Shown piece by piece: positions 32,501 to 41,139 of a stretch of 64,000 nucleotides of DNA. The position numbers were made by a program, and so were the translations under genes. The notes beneath the pieces were generated by a model. That model was not told where the DNA came from. It ran no database searches and saw only the letters and a program-made list of their open reading frames with translations. Within the stretch, counting starts at the first letter, position 1; the number at the start of each line of letters is the position of its first letter. Source of the stretch: Streptomyces pseudovenezuelae (lineage in GTDB: Bacteria; Actinomycetota; Actinomycetes; Streptomycetales; Streptomycetaceae); assembly GCF_001513955.1 (NCBI RefSeq), contig NZ_KQ948149.1, positions 406,227 through 470,226 on the forward strand. Reading direction: 5' to 3'.

Positions 32501-33483
32501 ACGCCACTCACCTCGCCGTCGGCGCGCAGCACCGGGTCGCCGAGCGCGGCCAGCACCTCGCGCGGCCCCTCGAAGGGCTCACGGCTGTGCGCCGTACGGA
32601 TGTTGTCGACCAGCAGGAGGTCGCCGTCCTGCCAGGGTTCGCGCACGGTGTGGGCGTCATAGACCTCGTTGATGGTCCGGACGACGTCCTCGTCGATCGG
32701 ACTCCCGTCCCCGAAGCGGGTGTTGAAGGGCAGCCCGTCGGCGCCGTACATCTCCACCAGGTACTCGTGCACCTCGGGCTCCATGGTCCACTCGTTGAGG
32801 AACGCGATCTGGTTGAACCAGCAGGGCAGGCCGGAGCGCGGGTGCCGCAGCACCGCGCCGCGCCGCTGCCGGGTGTGCAGGGAGCCGTCGCCCTGCCAGG
32901 CGAACTCGATGGCGTGCCGGCGGCAGTAGCGTTCGACGGCTTCACGGTCGTCGGTGCCGAAGGCCTCCTCGACCGACGCGCCGATCTCCTCGTGGTACGC
33001 CCGGGTCAGCAGCCAGCCCTCCCGTTCGAAGCGGGAGACCAGTTCGCGGGGCAGGGCCCGCAGCACCGCCGACGCGTCGGCGAGCGCGGTCGCGCCTCCC
33101 GACCCGGGCGCCTCCAGGCACGCGTACAGCAGCAGGCTCGGGAACTCCAGGCCGTAGCTGAGTTCGTGGTGCATGCACATCTGCTGGTTCGGCGGCCACT
33201 TGGTGGACGAGTACACGCCGTCCGCGTAGCGGCGCCGCGGCGCGAAGGGCTCGCGGTCGGGCATCAGACCGTCGGTCAGCCGCCGGAAGACGGCCTCGCT
33301 GGTCGCGGGGTCGGCGAGACCCAGACCCCGCACCAGGACGGAGCCGTGCTCAAGGACCAGGGCATGCAGCGGGTCACGGTGCTCCGCGGCCCAACTCGCC
33401 GGGTCACCACCGGACTTGGCGCGCAGGATCGGCGGAGTGCCGGGCGCCAGGTCCAGGTTCGGAAGGAGACTCGTGGATGACAT
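32497..33483 (-). CDS. TauD/TfdA (SyrP-like) Fe(II)/2-oxoglutarate dioxygenase
   Basis: 328 residues. The iron triad is H105 and E107 (QMCMHHELSY) with distal H299 (NIRTAHSREPF); R308 (GPREVL) is the 2-oxoglutarate anchor. The pattern SSTKWPPNQQMCMHHELSYG is typical of SyrP-like members that hydroxylate amino acids bound to carrier proteins. The co-substrate 2-oxoglutarate is a by-product of SbnB next door. I infer hydroxylation of the diaminopropionyl unit while bound as a thioester or in the polymer, but the free amino acid is also possible. It starts 13 bases after the NRPS gene and overlaps sbnB by four bases. Confidence 0.8.
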   Translation of the reverse strand: MSSTSLLPNLDLAPGTPPILRAKSGGDPASWAAEHRDPLHALVLEHGSVLVRGLGLADPATSEAVFRRLTDGLMPDREPFAPRRRYADGVYSSTKWPPNQQMCMHHELSYGLEFPSLLLYACLEAPGSGGATALADASAVLRALPRELVSRFEREGWLLTRAYHEEIGASVEEAFGTDDREAVERYCRRHAIEFAWQGDGSLHTRQRRGAVLRHPRSGLPCWFNQIAFLNEWTMEPEVHEYLVEMYGADGLPFNTRFGDGSPIDEDVVRTINEVYDAHTVREPWQDGDLLLVDNIRTAHSREPFEGPREVLAALGDPVLRADGEVSGV

Positions 33484-33496
33484 CTCGGTGTTCCTT

Positions 33497-35584
33497 TCAG
33501 CTGCGCCGGTCGAGCAGGTCCGCCAGGTCCGCGAGGACCGGGTGACGGACGACGTCCTGGAGGGTGACCGCCCGGTCCAGGGCGATCGCGAGACGCACGG
33601 CGGACAGTGAGCTGCCGCCGCGGTCGAAGAAGTGGTCGAGCCGGCCGATCCGGTCGGCGGGCACGCCGAGCACCTCGGCCCAGGCGTCCGCCAGCCGCCG
33701 CTCGCCGGCCGTCACGGGCCCGCCCGCCGCACCGGCGTCGAGGTCCTCGGCGAGCGCGGTGAGCGCCCGGCGGTCGGTCTTGCCGTTCGCGGTCAGCGGC
33801 AGCCGCTGCCGCCAGTGCACGACGGCGGGGACCATGTACGACGGCAGCGACACGGCCAGCCGTTCCCGTACCGTGTCCGCGGCCACCGGCTCGGGTCCGG
33901 CGCAGAACGCGGCGAGCTGGGTGCCCCGGACGACCACGACGGCTCCGTCGCGCACCCCGTCCACCCGCAGCAGCGCGTTCTCGATCTCGCCGATCTCGAC
34001 GCGGAACCCGCGGATCTTGACCTGGGTGTCCCGGCGGCCGAGGAACTCCAGTTTGCCGTCGGCCCGCCAGCGCCCCACGTCACCGCTGCGGTACAGCCGC
34101 TCGCCGGGCCGGTACGGGTCCGTGGTGAAGGCGGCCGCGGTGCGTTCGGGGTCGTTGACGTACCCGCGCCCCACGCACACCCCGGAGAAGACGATCTCGC
34201 CGGGCGCGCCCAGCGGTACGGGCACCAGGTCCTCGTCGACGACGTACACCCGTACGTTGCGCACCGGCCGCCCGAGCGGGACCCGGTCGCCGTTCGGCAC
34301 CCGGTCCATCACCTCGTGGTTGGTGTCGTCGGAGGTCTCGGTCAGCCCGTAGGCATTGGCGAGGCGGATGCCGGGCGCGACGGCGAACCAGCGCTGTACG
34401 AGCTCCCGCTTCACCGCCTCGCCGGTCACCGACACACAGCGCAGGTCGGCGAGTTCACGCGGCCGCCTCCCCAGCTCGGCGAGCACGGCCTCCAGATACG
34501 ACGGCACGACCTGGAGCACGTCGACCCGCCCCCGCACCACCGTGTCCACGAACCGCGGGACGTCCAGGACGGTCTCCTGGCCGATGATCAGAGTCCGTCC
34601 GCCCACCAGGGTGGCGGCGAGCAGCTGCCACAGGGAGATGTCGAAGCACTGCGGCGCGGTCTGTGCGACCACGACGTCCTCGCCGATCCCCAGGTCCTCG
34701 ACCTTGGCGAGCACATGGTTGACGAAACCGGCGTGCTCGCACATCGCGCCCTTGGGCTCGCCGGTGGAGCCGGACGTGAAGTAGATGTAGGCGAGTTGAT
34801 CCGCCCGGACCGGGATCCCGAGATCGTCGCCCGCGTGGCCCTCGGCGTACGCGGTGTCCACGAACAGTGTCTCGGCGGACGTACCGGAGAGCGATCCGGT
34901 GCTGCTCTCCTCGGTGACGACGAAGGCGCAGCCCGCCCGGAACAGCGTCCTCGCCACCCGCTCGGCCGGGAAGTGCGGCTCGATCGGCAGATACACCCCG
35001 CCCGCCTTGAGCACGCCGAGGACGGCCGCCATCCAGTCCAGGTTCCGTTCCATGACCACGGCGACGACGTCCTCGGCCGTGAGACCGCGGGCCAGCAGTG
35101 CCCGGCCGATCCGGTTGGCGCGGGAGTTGAGCTCGGCGTACGTCCACCGCCGGTCGTCCTGTACGGCGGCCACGGCGTCCGGGTGCTTCCCGACCCGCTC
35201 CTCGAACAGCTCGTGCACCCGCCGGTCGGGGAGTTCACGGACCGGGCCCGCCAACTCCTCCAGCTGGTAGCGCAGTTCGTCCTCCGACAGCAGGCTCCGG
35301 CGGTCCGGGTGGGTGAGCGCGGTGAGGTGGTAGCCGGCGATGCGGGCGGCGGTGTCGGCGTCGAGGGCACCGGCGCGGTAGCGCAGCCGCAGCGTGCCGT
35401 CGGTGACGGTGACGCGCAGGTCGGCGTCGGAAGCGCCCGCCGTCTCGTCCGAGAGGGCGGCGCGGACCCTCGTGTGGGCCGCGAGCAGCGCGGCGGGATC
35501 GGTCGGCGTGCCCGCGGGCAGCGGGATCGCGTACTCCCCGATGTCCGGCAGCGGACCGGGTGTGCGGTGCGGAGCTGTTTCCAT
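33497..35584 (-). CDS. NRPS adenylation-thiolation protein of a Pls-like system
   Basis: 695 residues. Residues 1-115 resemble the short linker that precedes stand-alone adenylation domains. The adenylation domain (about 115-610) has AYIYFTSGSTGEPKG (A3), QCFDISLWQLL (A4), NAYGLTETSDDTNHEV (A5), LYRSGDVGRW (A7), RRDTQVKIRGFRVEIGEIE (A8) and LPLTANGK (A10). The thiolation domain ends the protein with the Ser at about 659 (DRGGSSLSAV). No condensation or thioesterase domain is present. Aligned by eye to GrsA, the pocket residues read D-I-W-Q-S-T-A-D-D-K; the two Asp residues would suit a substrate with a side-chain amine such as diaminopropionate. ATG at 35584, GGGGGAAG upstream. Confidence 0.82.
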   Translation of the reverse strand: METAPHRTPGPLPDIGEYAIPLPAGTPTDPAALLAAHTRVRAALSDETAGASDADLRVTVTDGTLRLRYRAGALDADTAARIAGYHLTALTHPDRRSLLSEDELRYQLEELAGPVRELPDRRVHELFEERVGKHPDAVAAVQDDRRWTYAELNSRANRIGRALLARGLTAEDVVAVVMERNLDWMAAVLGVLKAGGVYLPIEPHFPAERVARTLFRAGCAFVVTEESSTGSLSGTSAETLFVDTAYAEGHAGDDLGIPVRADQLAYIYFTSGSTGEPKGAMCEHAGFVNHVLAKVEDLGIGEDVVVAQTAPQCFDISLWQLLAATLVGGRTLIIGQETVLDVPRFVDTVVRGRVDVLQVVPSYLEAVLAELGRRPRELADLRCVSVTGEAVKRELVQRWFAVAPGIRLANAYGLTETSDDTNHEVMDRVPNGDRVPLGRPVRNVRVYVVDEDLVPVPLGAPGEIVFSGVCVGRGYVNDPERTAAAFTTDPYRPGERLYRSGDVGRWRADGKLEFLGRRDTQVKIRGFRVEIGEIENALLRVDGVRDGAVVVVRGTQLAAFCAGPEPVAADTVRERLAVSLPSYMVPAVVHWRQRLPLTANGKTDRRALTALAEDLDAGAAGGPVTAGERRLADAWAEVLGVPADRIGRLDHFFDRGGSSLSAVRLAIALDRAVTLQDVVRHPVLADLADLLDRRS

Positions 35585-35649
35585 GACGTTCTTCCCCCTG
35601 TGTGTGCTTCGTTCAGGCAGTTCGGGCAGCTCGTGCGGCTTCGGGCGCC

Positions 35650-38112
35650 TCAGACACGTGCCGCCGCCGGATTCCCGCCCCAGTGCGCCCCCGCCGGCAT
35701 CTCCTCGCCCTTCATCAGGAAGGCGTCGGCACCGAGCACGGCGCCGTCGCCCATCGCGACGCCGTAGTGGACCAGCGCGCCCGCACCGAGGGTGCAGCCG
35801 TCGCCGATGACGATGTGGTCGGACTTGAAGGTGCCGTCCTCCTGGGAGTGCGCCTGCACCTTGGAGTGGTGGCCGAGTGTGGTGTCGCTGCCGATCGCGA
35901 CCAGCGTCCGCTCGGTGAGGTAGCAGCCGTCGTCGAAGACCCGCCGGCCGATCCGCACCCCCAGCAGCCGCCAGACCAGGTTCTTGAACGGCGTGCCGTT
36001 GAACACCACGAGATGGTGGTCGGGCACCTTCCACAGCCGCTCGTGCCACCAGAAGTACGGGTCGTAGATCGAGCACAGCCGCGGTTCCAGCGGCCGGAAG
36101 CGGGTGATCACACGCTCCACCAGGGCCCAGTAACCGACGGTCACGGCGAGGCCGGTCATCAGGTAGGCGCCGATCAGCAGCCCGCCCAGGGCGCCCCGGC
36201 CTCCCTGCAGGTCGACGGCCGCGAAGCCGAGCAGTGTCAGCAGGAACCAGTGCAGCCAGCGCAGGAACAGGAACAGGCCCATCGAGCGGGCGTTGCAGCG
36301 GTTCTTGCCGGCCAGACGGCGGCGCAGCTCGTCGCCCTCGCGGAAGTGGTCGAAGCGGGTGTCGCGCTCCACCGTGCGCGGGATCTCGAACGGCGGCGAG
36401 CCCAACAGGCCGACACCCTCGCGGAGTTCACCGTCCAGCGGCACGAGCACCTTGGTGGCCAGCAGGCAGTTGTCCCCGGTGCGGCCGCCGACGGGATAGG
36501 CGATGTGGTTGCCGAGGAAGTTCTGTCCGCCGATCGTGACCCGCGAGAGCCGGAACGAGGTGCCGGAGTACTCGGCGTTGAGGATCGACAGCCCGTCGGC
36601 GACCATCGTGCCGCTGCCGACGGTGGCCAGATACGGCGTCTCGTGCGCGACCTCGGTCCCGAAGTTCGAGCCGGTCTGCTCGACGCGGCAGAGGTCGTAG
36701 CCGATGCACCGCAGGTAGGGGACGATGTAGGAGCTGTCGCCGCACAGCCACTTGAAGAACTTGATGTTGGTCATGCGGGCGATCGCGCGCTGCGCCGAGT
36801 AGTGGAAGCCGTACAGCGGATAGACCCGGTCCGCCTTCAGGGTCAGGTTCAGCAGCCGCGGCAGCACCGTCACGGTGACGAGGCCCAGGGCCACGAAACC
36901 GACGTAGAGGGCGACGGACAGGGCGAGCGCCTCGGCGTAGAAGGCCGTCGACGCCAGTTCCTTCGCGTTCGGTTCGAGCAGCGGGTCCAGCGCCGGTACG
37001 AGGTCCATCACGAGGAACACACCGCCGATACCGAGCGGGACGTACACCAGCAGCGTCTGCAGCAGCGTCACGAGGGCGTAGCCGGCCCGGCGCGCGGTGG
37101 TGCAGCGGGTCGCCGGGACGCGGATGTGGTCGACGTCGGTGGGGCGGGCCGGGGAGCCGTGCCAGCGCTCGCCGGCGGGGATCGCGGCACCGTCGTACAG
37201 CGCGGAGGAGTGGCCCAGCTGGCCGCCGTCGCCGATGGACGTGCCGATGTCGAGGACGGTCTTCTCGCCGACGAAGACGTCCCGGCCGAGGGTGACCGGG
37301 CCGGTGCGGATCCGGCCCGCGTGCGCCCGGTAGCCGAGGAGCAGGGCGTCCTTGCGGATCACCGTGCCGGCGCCGACGGTCAGCAGGTCGGTGCAGACCG
37401 GCATCGAGTGGGACAGGACCGTGACGCCCGGGCCGATGCGGGCGCCGAGGGCGCGCAGGTAGAGGACGTAGAGCGGGTTGCCCGTGAACAGGACCATCGG
37501 GCTGGCGTGCAGCAGCGCCTTGACCAGCCAGAAGCGGACGTAGGCGAGGCTCCACACCGGGAACTCCGTCTCCTTCCACCGGCCGATCAGCACCCACTTC
37601 GCCACCACGGGCAGGGTGCACAGGGCGAGGAACAGGGCGCCGCCGACGGCCAGTGAGCGCAGATAGACATGGAGCGGGCCGTCGGCGCCCGATATCCAGG
37701 AGTACCCCTCGGCGGTGGCGACGCCGGCTCCGAGGCAGTACGCGGCGAAGGCCAGGAACTGCAGCACCCCGCACAGCACGTAGCGGGCGGTGCTGCCCGA
37801 TGGCGGGGGCGGCTCGGCCGGCCGGGCGGGGACCGGCCCGGTGGCCGGGACCTCGGCGAGCGCGGTCGCCAGACCGCGGATCGTCGGGTGGCCGTAGACG
37901 TCCCGCATCGAGACCTGCGGCAGATCGTCCCGCTTCCGCACCCGGGCGCAGAACTGCGCCATGACGAGGGAGTTGGCACCCAGGTCGTCGAAGAAGTGAC
38001 TGTCGAGAGGGACTTGATCCGTCTTCACGACCCCGGCCAGCACCTCGGCGAGGACCTGGGCGGTGCCGTCCACCGGGGCGACTGTCGTGATCTCGCCGGG
38101 ATTTACCACCAC
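35650..38112 (-). CDS. Thiolation domain plus six-helix, three-LbH membrane protein (Pls C-terminal type)
   Basis: 820 residues. A carrier domain opens the protein (phosphopantetheine Ser48 in FDDLGANSLVMAQF). Then come pairs of membrane helices (LQFLAFAAYCLGAGV; LRSLAVGGALFLALC) and three soluble left-handed-beta-helix domains with hexapeptide-like repeats, near residues 205-320, 430-580 and 690-820, separated by further helix pairs. This layout, TM-TM-C1-TM-TM-C2-TM-TM-C3, is that of the C-terminal part of epsilon-poly-L-lysine synthetase (Pls), whose tandem domains form the isopeptide bonds at the membrane. Here it is detached from the adenylation domain and brings its own carrier. GTG 38112 follows AGGAG; an ATG at 38151 overlapping the upstream stop (ATGA) is the alternative. 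Confidence 0.8.
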   Translation of the reverse strand: MVVNPGEITTVAPVDGTAQVLAEVLAGVVKTDQVPLDSHFFDDLGANSLVMAQFCARVRKRDDLPQVSMRDVYGHPTIRGLATALAEVPATGPVPARPAEPPPPSGSTARYVLCGVLQFLAFAAYCLGAGVATAEGYSWISGADGPLHVYLRSLAVGGALFLALCTLPVVAKWVLIGRWKETEFPVWSLAYVRFWLVKALLHASPMVLFTGNPLYVLYLRALGARIGPGVTVLSHSMPVCTDLLTVGAGTVIRKDALLLGYRAHAGRIRTGPVTLGRDVFVGEKTVLDIGTSIGDGGQLGHSSALYDGAAIPAGERWHGSPARPTDVDHIRVPATRCTTARRAGYALVTLLQTLLVYVPLGIGGVFLVMDLVPALDPLLEPNAKELASTAFYAEALALSVALYVGFVALGLVTVTVLPRLLNLTLKADRVYPLYGFHYSAQRAIARMTNIKFFKWLCGDSSYIVPYLRCIGYDLCRVEQTGSNFGTEVAHETPYLATVGSGTMVADGLSILNAEYSGTSFRLSRVTIGGQNFLGNHIAYPVGGRTGDNCLLATKVLVPLDGELREGVGLLGSPPFEIPRTVERDTRFDHFREGDELRRRLAGKNRCNARSMGLFLFLRWLHWFLLTLLGFAAVDLQGGRGALGGLLIGAYLMTGLAVTVGYWALVERVITRFRPLEPRLCSIYDPYFWWHERLWKVPDHHLVVFNGTPFKNLVWRLLGVRIGRRVFDDGCYLTERTLVAIGSDTTLGHHSKVQAHSQEDGTFKSDHIVIGDGCTLGAGALVHYGVAMGDGAVLGADAFLMKGEEMPAGAHWGGNPAAARV

Positions 38113-38147
38113 TTGATCTCCTAGATCATTACTTTTGGCCTTATGGG

Positions 38148-39356
38148 TCATTCCGTGTGCTTGCTAAGTCGGACCGGGTCCGCCACCGGTTCCGGGGGCC
38201 GGGGTGGTGTTACGGCCTCGCGACACCGCCGGGCCGCGCCTGCGACGACCGTTTCCAGCGGGCCACGCCCGACGTGCCGCCACGAGAGGGCGAACAGGAG
38301 CGCTCCGGTGGTCATGACGGCGTAGAGGAGCTCGGGGGAGCCGGAGAGCGCGCCGGTGGTGAGAAGGAGCACGTGGGCGGCGTACAGGGTCAGTGGCATG
38401 CTGCCCGCCGCCGCGAGGGGGGTGAGTGCCCGCGTGAGCAGGGCACTCCTGGTCAGCAGCAGGGCGCCGCCGAGGATCGCCGTCGCCGAGCCCAGGGTCA
38501 GGAGCAGGTCGAAGGGGGTGGTCGTGTGCGGCGCGCGGGAGAGCAGCGCCCACCAGGTCACGCCGTCCGGGCTGTCCCACAGGGCCTCGGCGCGGGAGGC
38601 GCCGGGGAACTCCGCGCGCCACAGCTGCCGCAGTCCGTCGAACCGGAACAGCACCAGGGACGACACCAGCCAGATCCCGGCCACGAGGGCGAGGCCGCCC
38701 CCGAGGAGCCGGGGCGCGAGCCCGCGTGACGTCAGATCGAGACGGCCGAGGGCGAGTCCGGCGCACAGGTAGGCGGTCCAGGCGAGCACCGGGTAGTCGC
38801 CGTGCACGAGCAGGTCCGACAGCAGGCCGAGCGGATCGGTGACCACGTCCTGGAGGGTCGGGTCGCCGTCGAACGCGGGCCGGGGCAGCGAGCCCCGCAG
38901 CGCGTGGACGGCGAACGGCGCCCCCACGGCCAGGGACAGGGACAGAGCCGCCAGGGTCCGCGGGCCGAGGCCCAGCAACGGGATCGCGATCAGGAACAGC
39001 AGGGCGTAGAACACCAGGATCACGTCCACGTCCAGGTCCGCCGCGCGTGAGGCGTAGCCGAGCAGCAGTCCGATCAACGCGATGACGCCGGCCCGCGCGG
39101 CCACCGCGACGGCCGCGGGCCGACCGGTCGCCGGCCGGCGACCGCCGGTCGTGAAGGCCAGACCGATCCCGGCCGTCACGGCGAAGGTCGCCGAGGAACG
39201 GCCGCCCGCGAACATCCAGGCGGGTGTGGGTGATCCGGCCTCGTCGAACGCGCCGAACACGTGAACGGAGAACATTCCGAGCAGGGCGAGCCCCCGTGCC
39301 ACATCGACCCCCACGATGCGCGGCGCGGTTTGCTTCGGTCCGTACGGAGCAGGCAT
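38148..39356 (-). CDS. Polytopic membrane protein, HGSNAT/YeiB (DUF1624/DUF418)-like
   Basis: 402 residues with about ten hydrophobic segments. The N-terminus RIVGVDVARGLALLGMFSVHVF is the R(I)xGxDxARGLA motif of membrane acyltransferase-like families (heparan-alpha-glucosaminide N-acetyltransferase and YeiB/DUF418); GGRSSATFAVTAGIGLAF follows. Some relatives transfer acyl groups across membranes. As first gene of the polymer operon it may acylate, export or protect against the product; this is guesswork from position. ATG at 39356, with TGGAG upstream. Its stop overlaps an ATG of the next frame (ATGA). Confidence 0.7.
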   Translation of the reverse strand: MPAPYGPKQTAPRIVGVDVARGLALLGMFSVHVFGAFDEAGSPTPAWMFAGGRSSATFAVTAGIGLAFTTGGRRPATGRPAAVAVAARAGVIALIGLLLGYASRAADLDVDVILVFYALLFLIAIPLLGLGPRTLAALSLSLAVGAPFAVHALRGSLPRPAFDGDPTLQDVVTDPLGLLSDLLVHGDYPVLAWTAYLCAGLALGRLDLTSRGLAPRLLGGGLALVAGIWLVSSLVLFRFDGLRQLWRAEFPGASRAEALWDSPDGVTWWALLSRAPHTTTPFDLLLTLGSATAILGGALLLTRSALLTRALTPLAAAGSMPLTLYAAHVLLLTTGALSGSPELLYAVMTTGALLFALSWRHVGRGPLETVVAGAARRCREAVTPPRPPEPVADPVRLSKHTE

Positions 39357-39942
39357 GCGAATTCTCCAGAGTGGGATACGGCGGAATATCGCCCGCTGTT
39401 CACCGCGCAGCGGAAAATCGTGAAGAGGGACCCCCGTGTTTCCGGTGTTCCGGAAGAAAAGGAAGTGCCGTGAGGCACGGAATGGAATAAGAGAAGGAGC
39501 GGTTCGGTATGCGCCTGGAGTGACCACGCGAGGGGGACGGGGTGGCCTGGCTCGGGCCTTGGTCAGAGCCCTGAGAATGCAATCCGAATTGTTTCGAGGT
39601 GCTCATGAACGGGTCAAGCGCGTTTCAGTCAATGGCCATTTCCTGCCGGTCGGACGTGCGCTGCCGATATAGCTCGACCATGCCGTTCGGTGGCGTCACC
39701 GGGGAACTCACTTCATGGACGGTGCACATGTCGTCCGGCATTCCGGTCGAGCGGGCCGCGAAAACCGGCCAGCGGGTTCATGACAGAAAAGGGGTTCGAT
39801 TTCCTTCGCCATTTCCGAGGGATTGCCCGGCGTTTTCCGCCGGATGACGGAACCGAACGCGAGCGGGCGTTCCCCGCACGGGCGTGCCCAGGACCGGGAC
39901 GGGGGGATGAGTGCACGCTCCCGTGGCGGATACCTTTAGGAC
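39357..39942. other. Intergenic region upstream of the polymer operon
   Basis: A 586-base divergent spacer between the polymer operon and the BrkB-like gene. It is visibly less G+C-rich than its surroundings and must hold the operon promoter. A hairpin GTGCC-GTGA-GGCAC and the palindrome TTCCGGAA lie near 39450-39480. I see no iron box, no convincing -35/-10 pair and no coding frame with Streptomyces codon bias. Confidence 0.5.
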
Positions 39943-41085
39943 GTGCAGGCAGCAAGCGAATCCCCTCAGCGGCCCTCCGGCCGGCTCCACCGGGCCCGTG
40001 CCCTCTACCGGAACGTGTCGAAGCGCAGGACCGCGTGGCTGCTGCTCAAGGACACCGTCAACTCGTGCATCGAGTACCGCATCCTGGGGCTCGCCGCCGA
40101 GGCCGCGTTCTTCTCGCTGCTGTCCGTGCCGCCGCTGCTGCTCAGCCTCATCGGCCTGCTCGGCTACGTCGACGACTGGACCGGCACCGACAGCATCAGC
40201 AGCCTGGAGGCCAACCTCCTGGACGCCGCGCGCACGGTCCTGTCCGACAAGGGGGTACGGCAGATCGCGCAGCCGATCCTCGACGACGTGATGAAGGGCG
40301 GCCGTCCCGACGTCATCTCGGTCGGCTTCCTGTTCGCCCTGTGGTCCGGGTCGCGCGCGGTCAACGTCTTCATCGACACCATCACCGTCATGTACGGCCT
40401 CGACGGGGTCCGCGGCATCGTCAAGACCCGGCTCGTGGCGTTCGCGCTGTTCGTGGCGGCGCTGCTGATCGGCTCGGTTGCGCTGCCGCTGATGGTGGCG
40501 GGCCCGGACGCCGTGGTGCGGATCGTGCCGTGGTCGACGACGGTCGTCCAGGTCCTGTACTGGCCCGTGGTGATCATCCTGTCCATCGCCTTCCTGACGA
40601 CCCTGTACCACGTGTCGGTACCGGTGCGCTCACCGTGGATCGAGGACGTCCCGGGCGCGCTGGTGGCCCTGGCGATGTGGGTGCTGGGGAGCTTCCTGCT
40701 CCGGATCTACCTCCAGAGCACGATCGAGGGCGCGACGATCTACGGCTCGCTCGCCGCCGCGGTGGCGGTGCTGCTGTGGATCGGCGTCTCGGCCTTCGCG
40801 GTCCTGGTGGGCGCCGCGGTCAACGCCGCGATCGACCGCGTGTGGCCGGCGGCCGCCACGGCGGCGGCGCGCGCGGCCCAGGAGCGGCTGCGGGAGGCAC
40901 AGGTCGCGGAGTACGTGGCCCGCGCCGCCGCACTCCACGACACCCACCCCGACCCCGACGACCCCGACATGCCCTCGGAGTTCCCGGAGCGCTGGTCCCG
41001 CTTCCTGCCCCCGGAGGACGTCACCTCCCGCCTGCGGACGCACGCGAAGACGACACATCCCCCGCAGAAGCCCGACGGTTCCTGA
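39943..41085 (+). CDS. YihY/BrkB-family membrane protein
   Basis: 380 residues. YRILGLAAEAAFFSLLSVPPLL is the conserved start of the YihY/virulence-factor BrkB family, followed by six membrane segments including SVGFLFALWSGSRAVNVFIDT and TIYGSLAAAVAVLLWIGVSAF. The C-terminal 90 residues are a charged cytosolic tail. The family was once called RNase BN in error, and its real function is unsettled, possibly transport. GTG at 39943 follows TACCTT (39931-39936) by six bases, so the mRNA is probably leaderless. Confidence 0.85.
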   Translation: MQAASESPQRPSGRLHRARALYRNVSKRRTAWLLLKDTVNSCIEYRILGLAAEAAFFSLLSVPPLLLSLIGLLGYVDDWTGTDSISSLEANLLDAARTVLSDKGVRQIAQPILDDVMKGGRPDVISVGFLFALWSGSRAVNVFIDTITVMYGLDGVRGIVKTRLVAFALFVAALLIGSVALPLMVAGPDAVVRIVPWSTTVVQVLYWPVVIILSIAFLTTLYHVSVPVRSPWIEDVPGALVALAMWVLGSFLLRIYLQSTIEGATIYGSLAAAVAVLLWIGVSAFAVLVGAAVNAAIDRVWPAAATAAARAAQERLREAQVAEYVARAAALHDTHPDPDDPDMPSEFPERWSRFLPPEDVTSRLRTHAKTTHPPQKPDGS

Positions 41086-41096
41086 GGGGGAGGTGT

Positions 41097-41115
41097 CACC
41101 GGCCGCGAGCCGGTG
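41097..41115. terminator. Terminator hairpin between convergent genes
   Basis: CACCGGC (41097-41103) and GCCGGTG (41109-41115) are perfect arms around five bases, between the BrkB-like and NmrA-like genes. A second small hairpin (GCGGG/CCCGC) follows directly. Confidence 0.6.
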
Positions 41116-41139
41116 CGGAGCGGGTGCCCGCACCCCGGG

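Noticed and set aside
30455..38112. Siderophore (staphyloferrin B-like) cluster because of sbnA and sbnB
   Set aside because: No IucA/IucC-type synthetase, citrate synthase, decarboxylase, siderophore receptor or iron box; the partner enzymes are Pls-like instead.
39400..39606. 68-codon minus-strand ORF upstream of the polymer operon
   Set aside because: Codon use is not Streptomyces-like, no Shine-Dalgarno, no similarity recognised; the region reads as noncoding.
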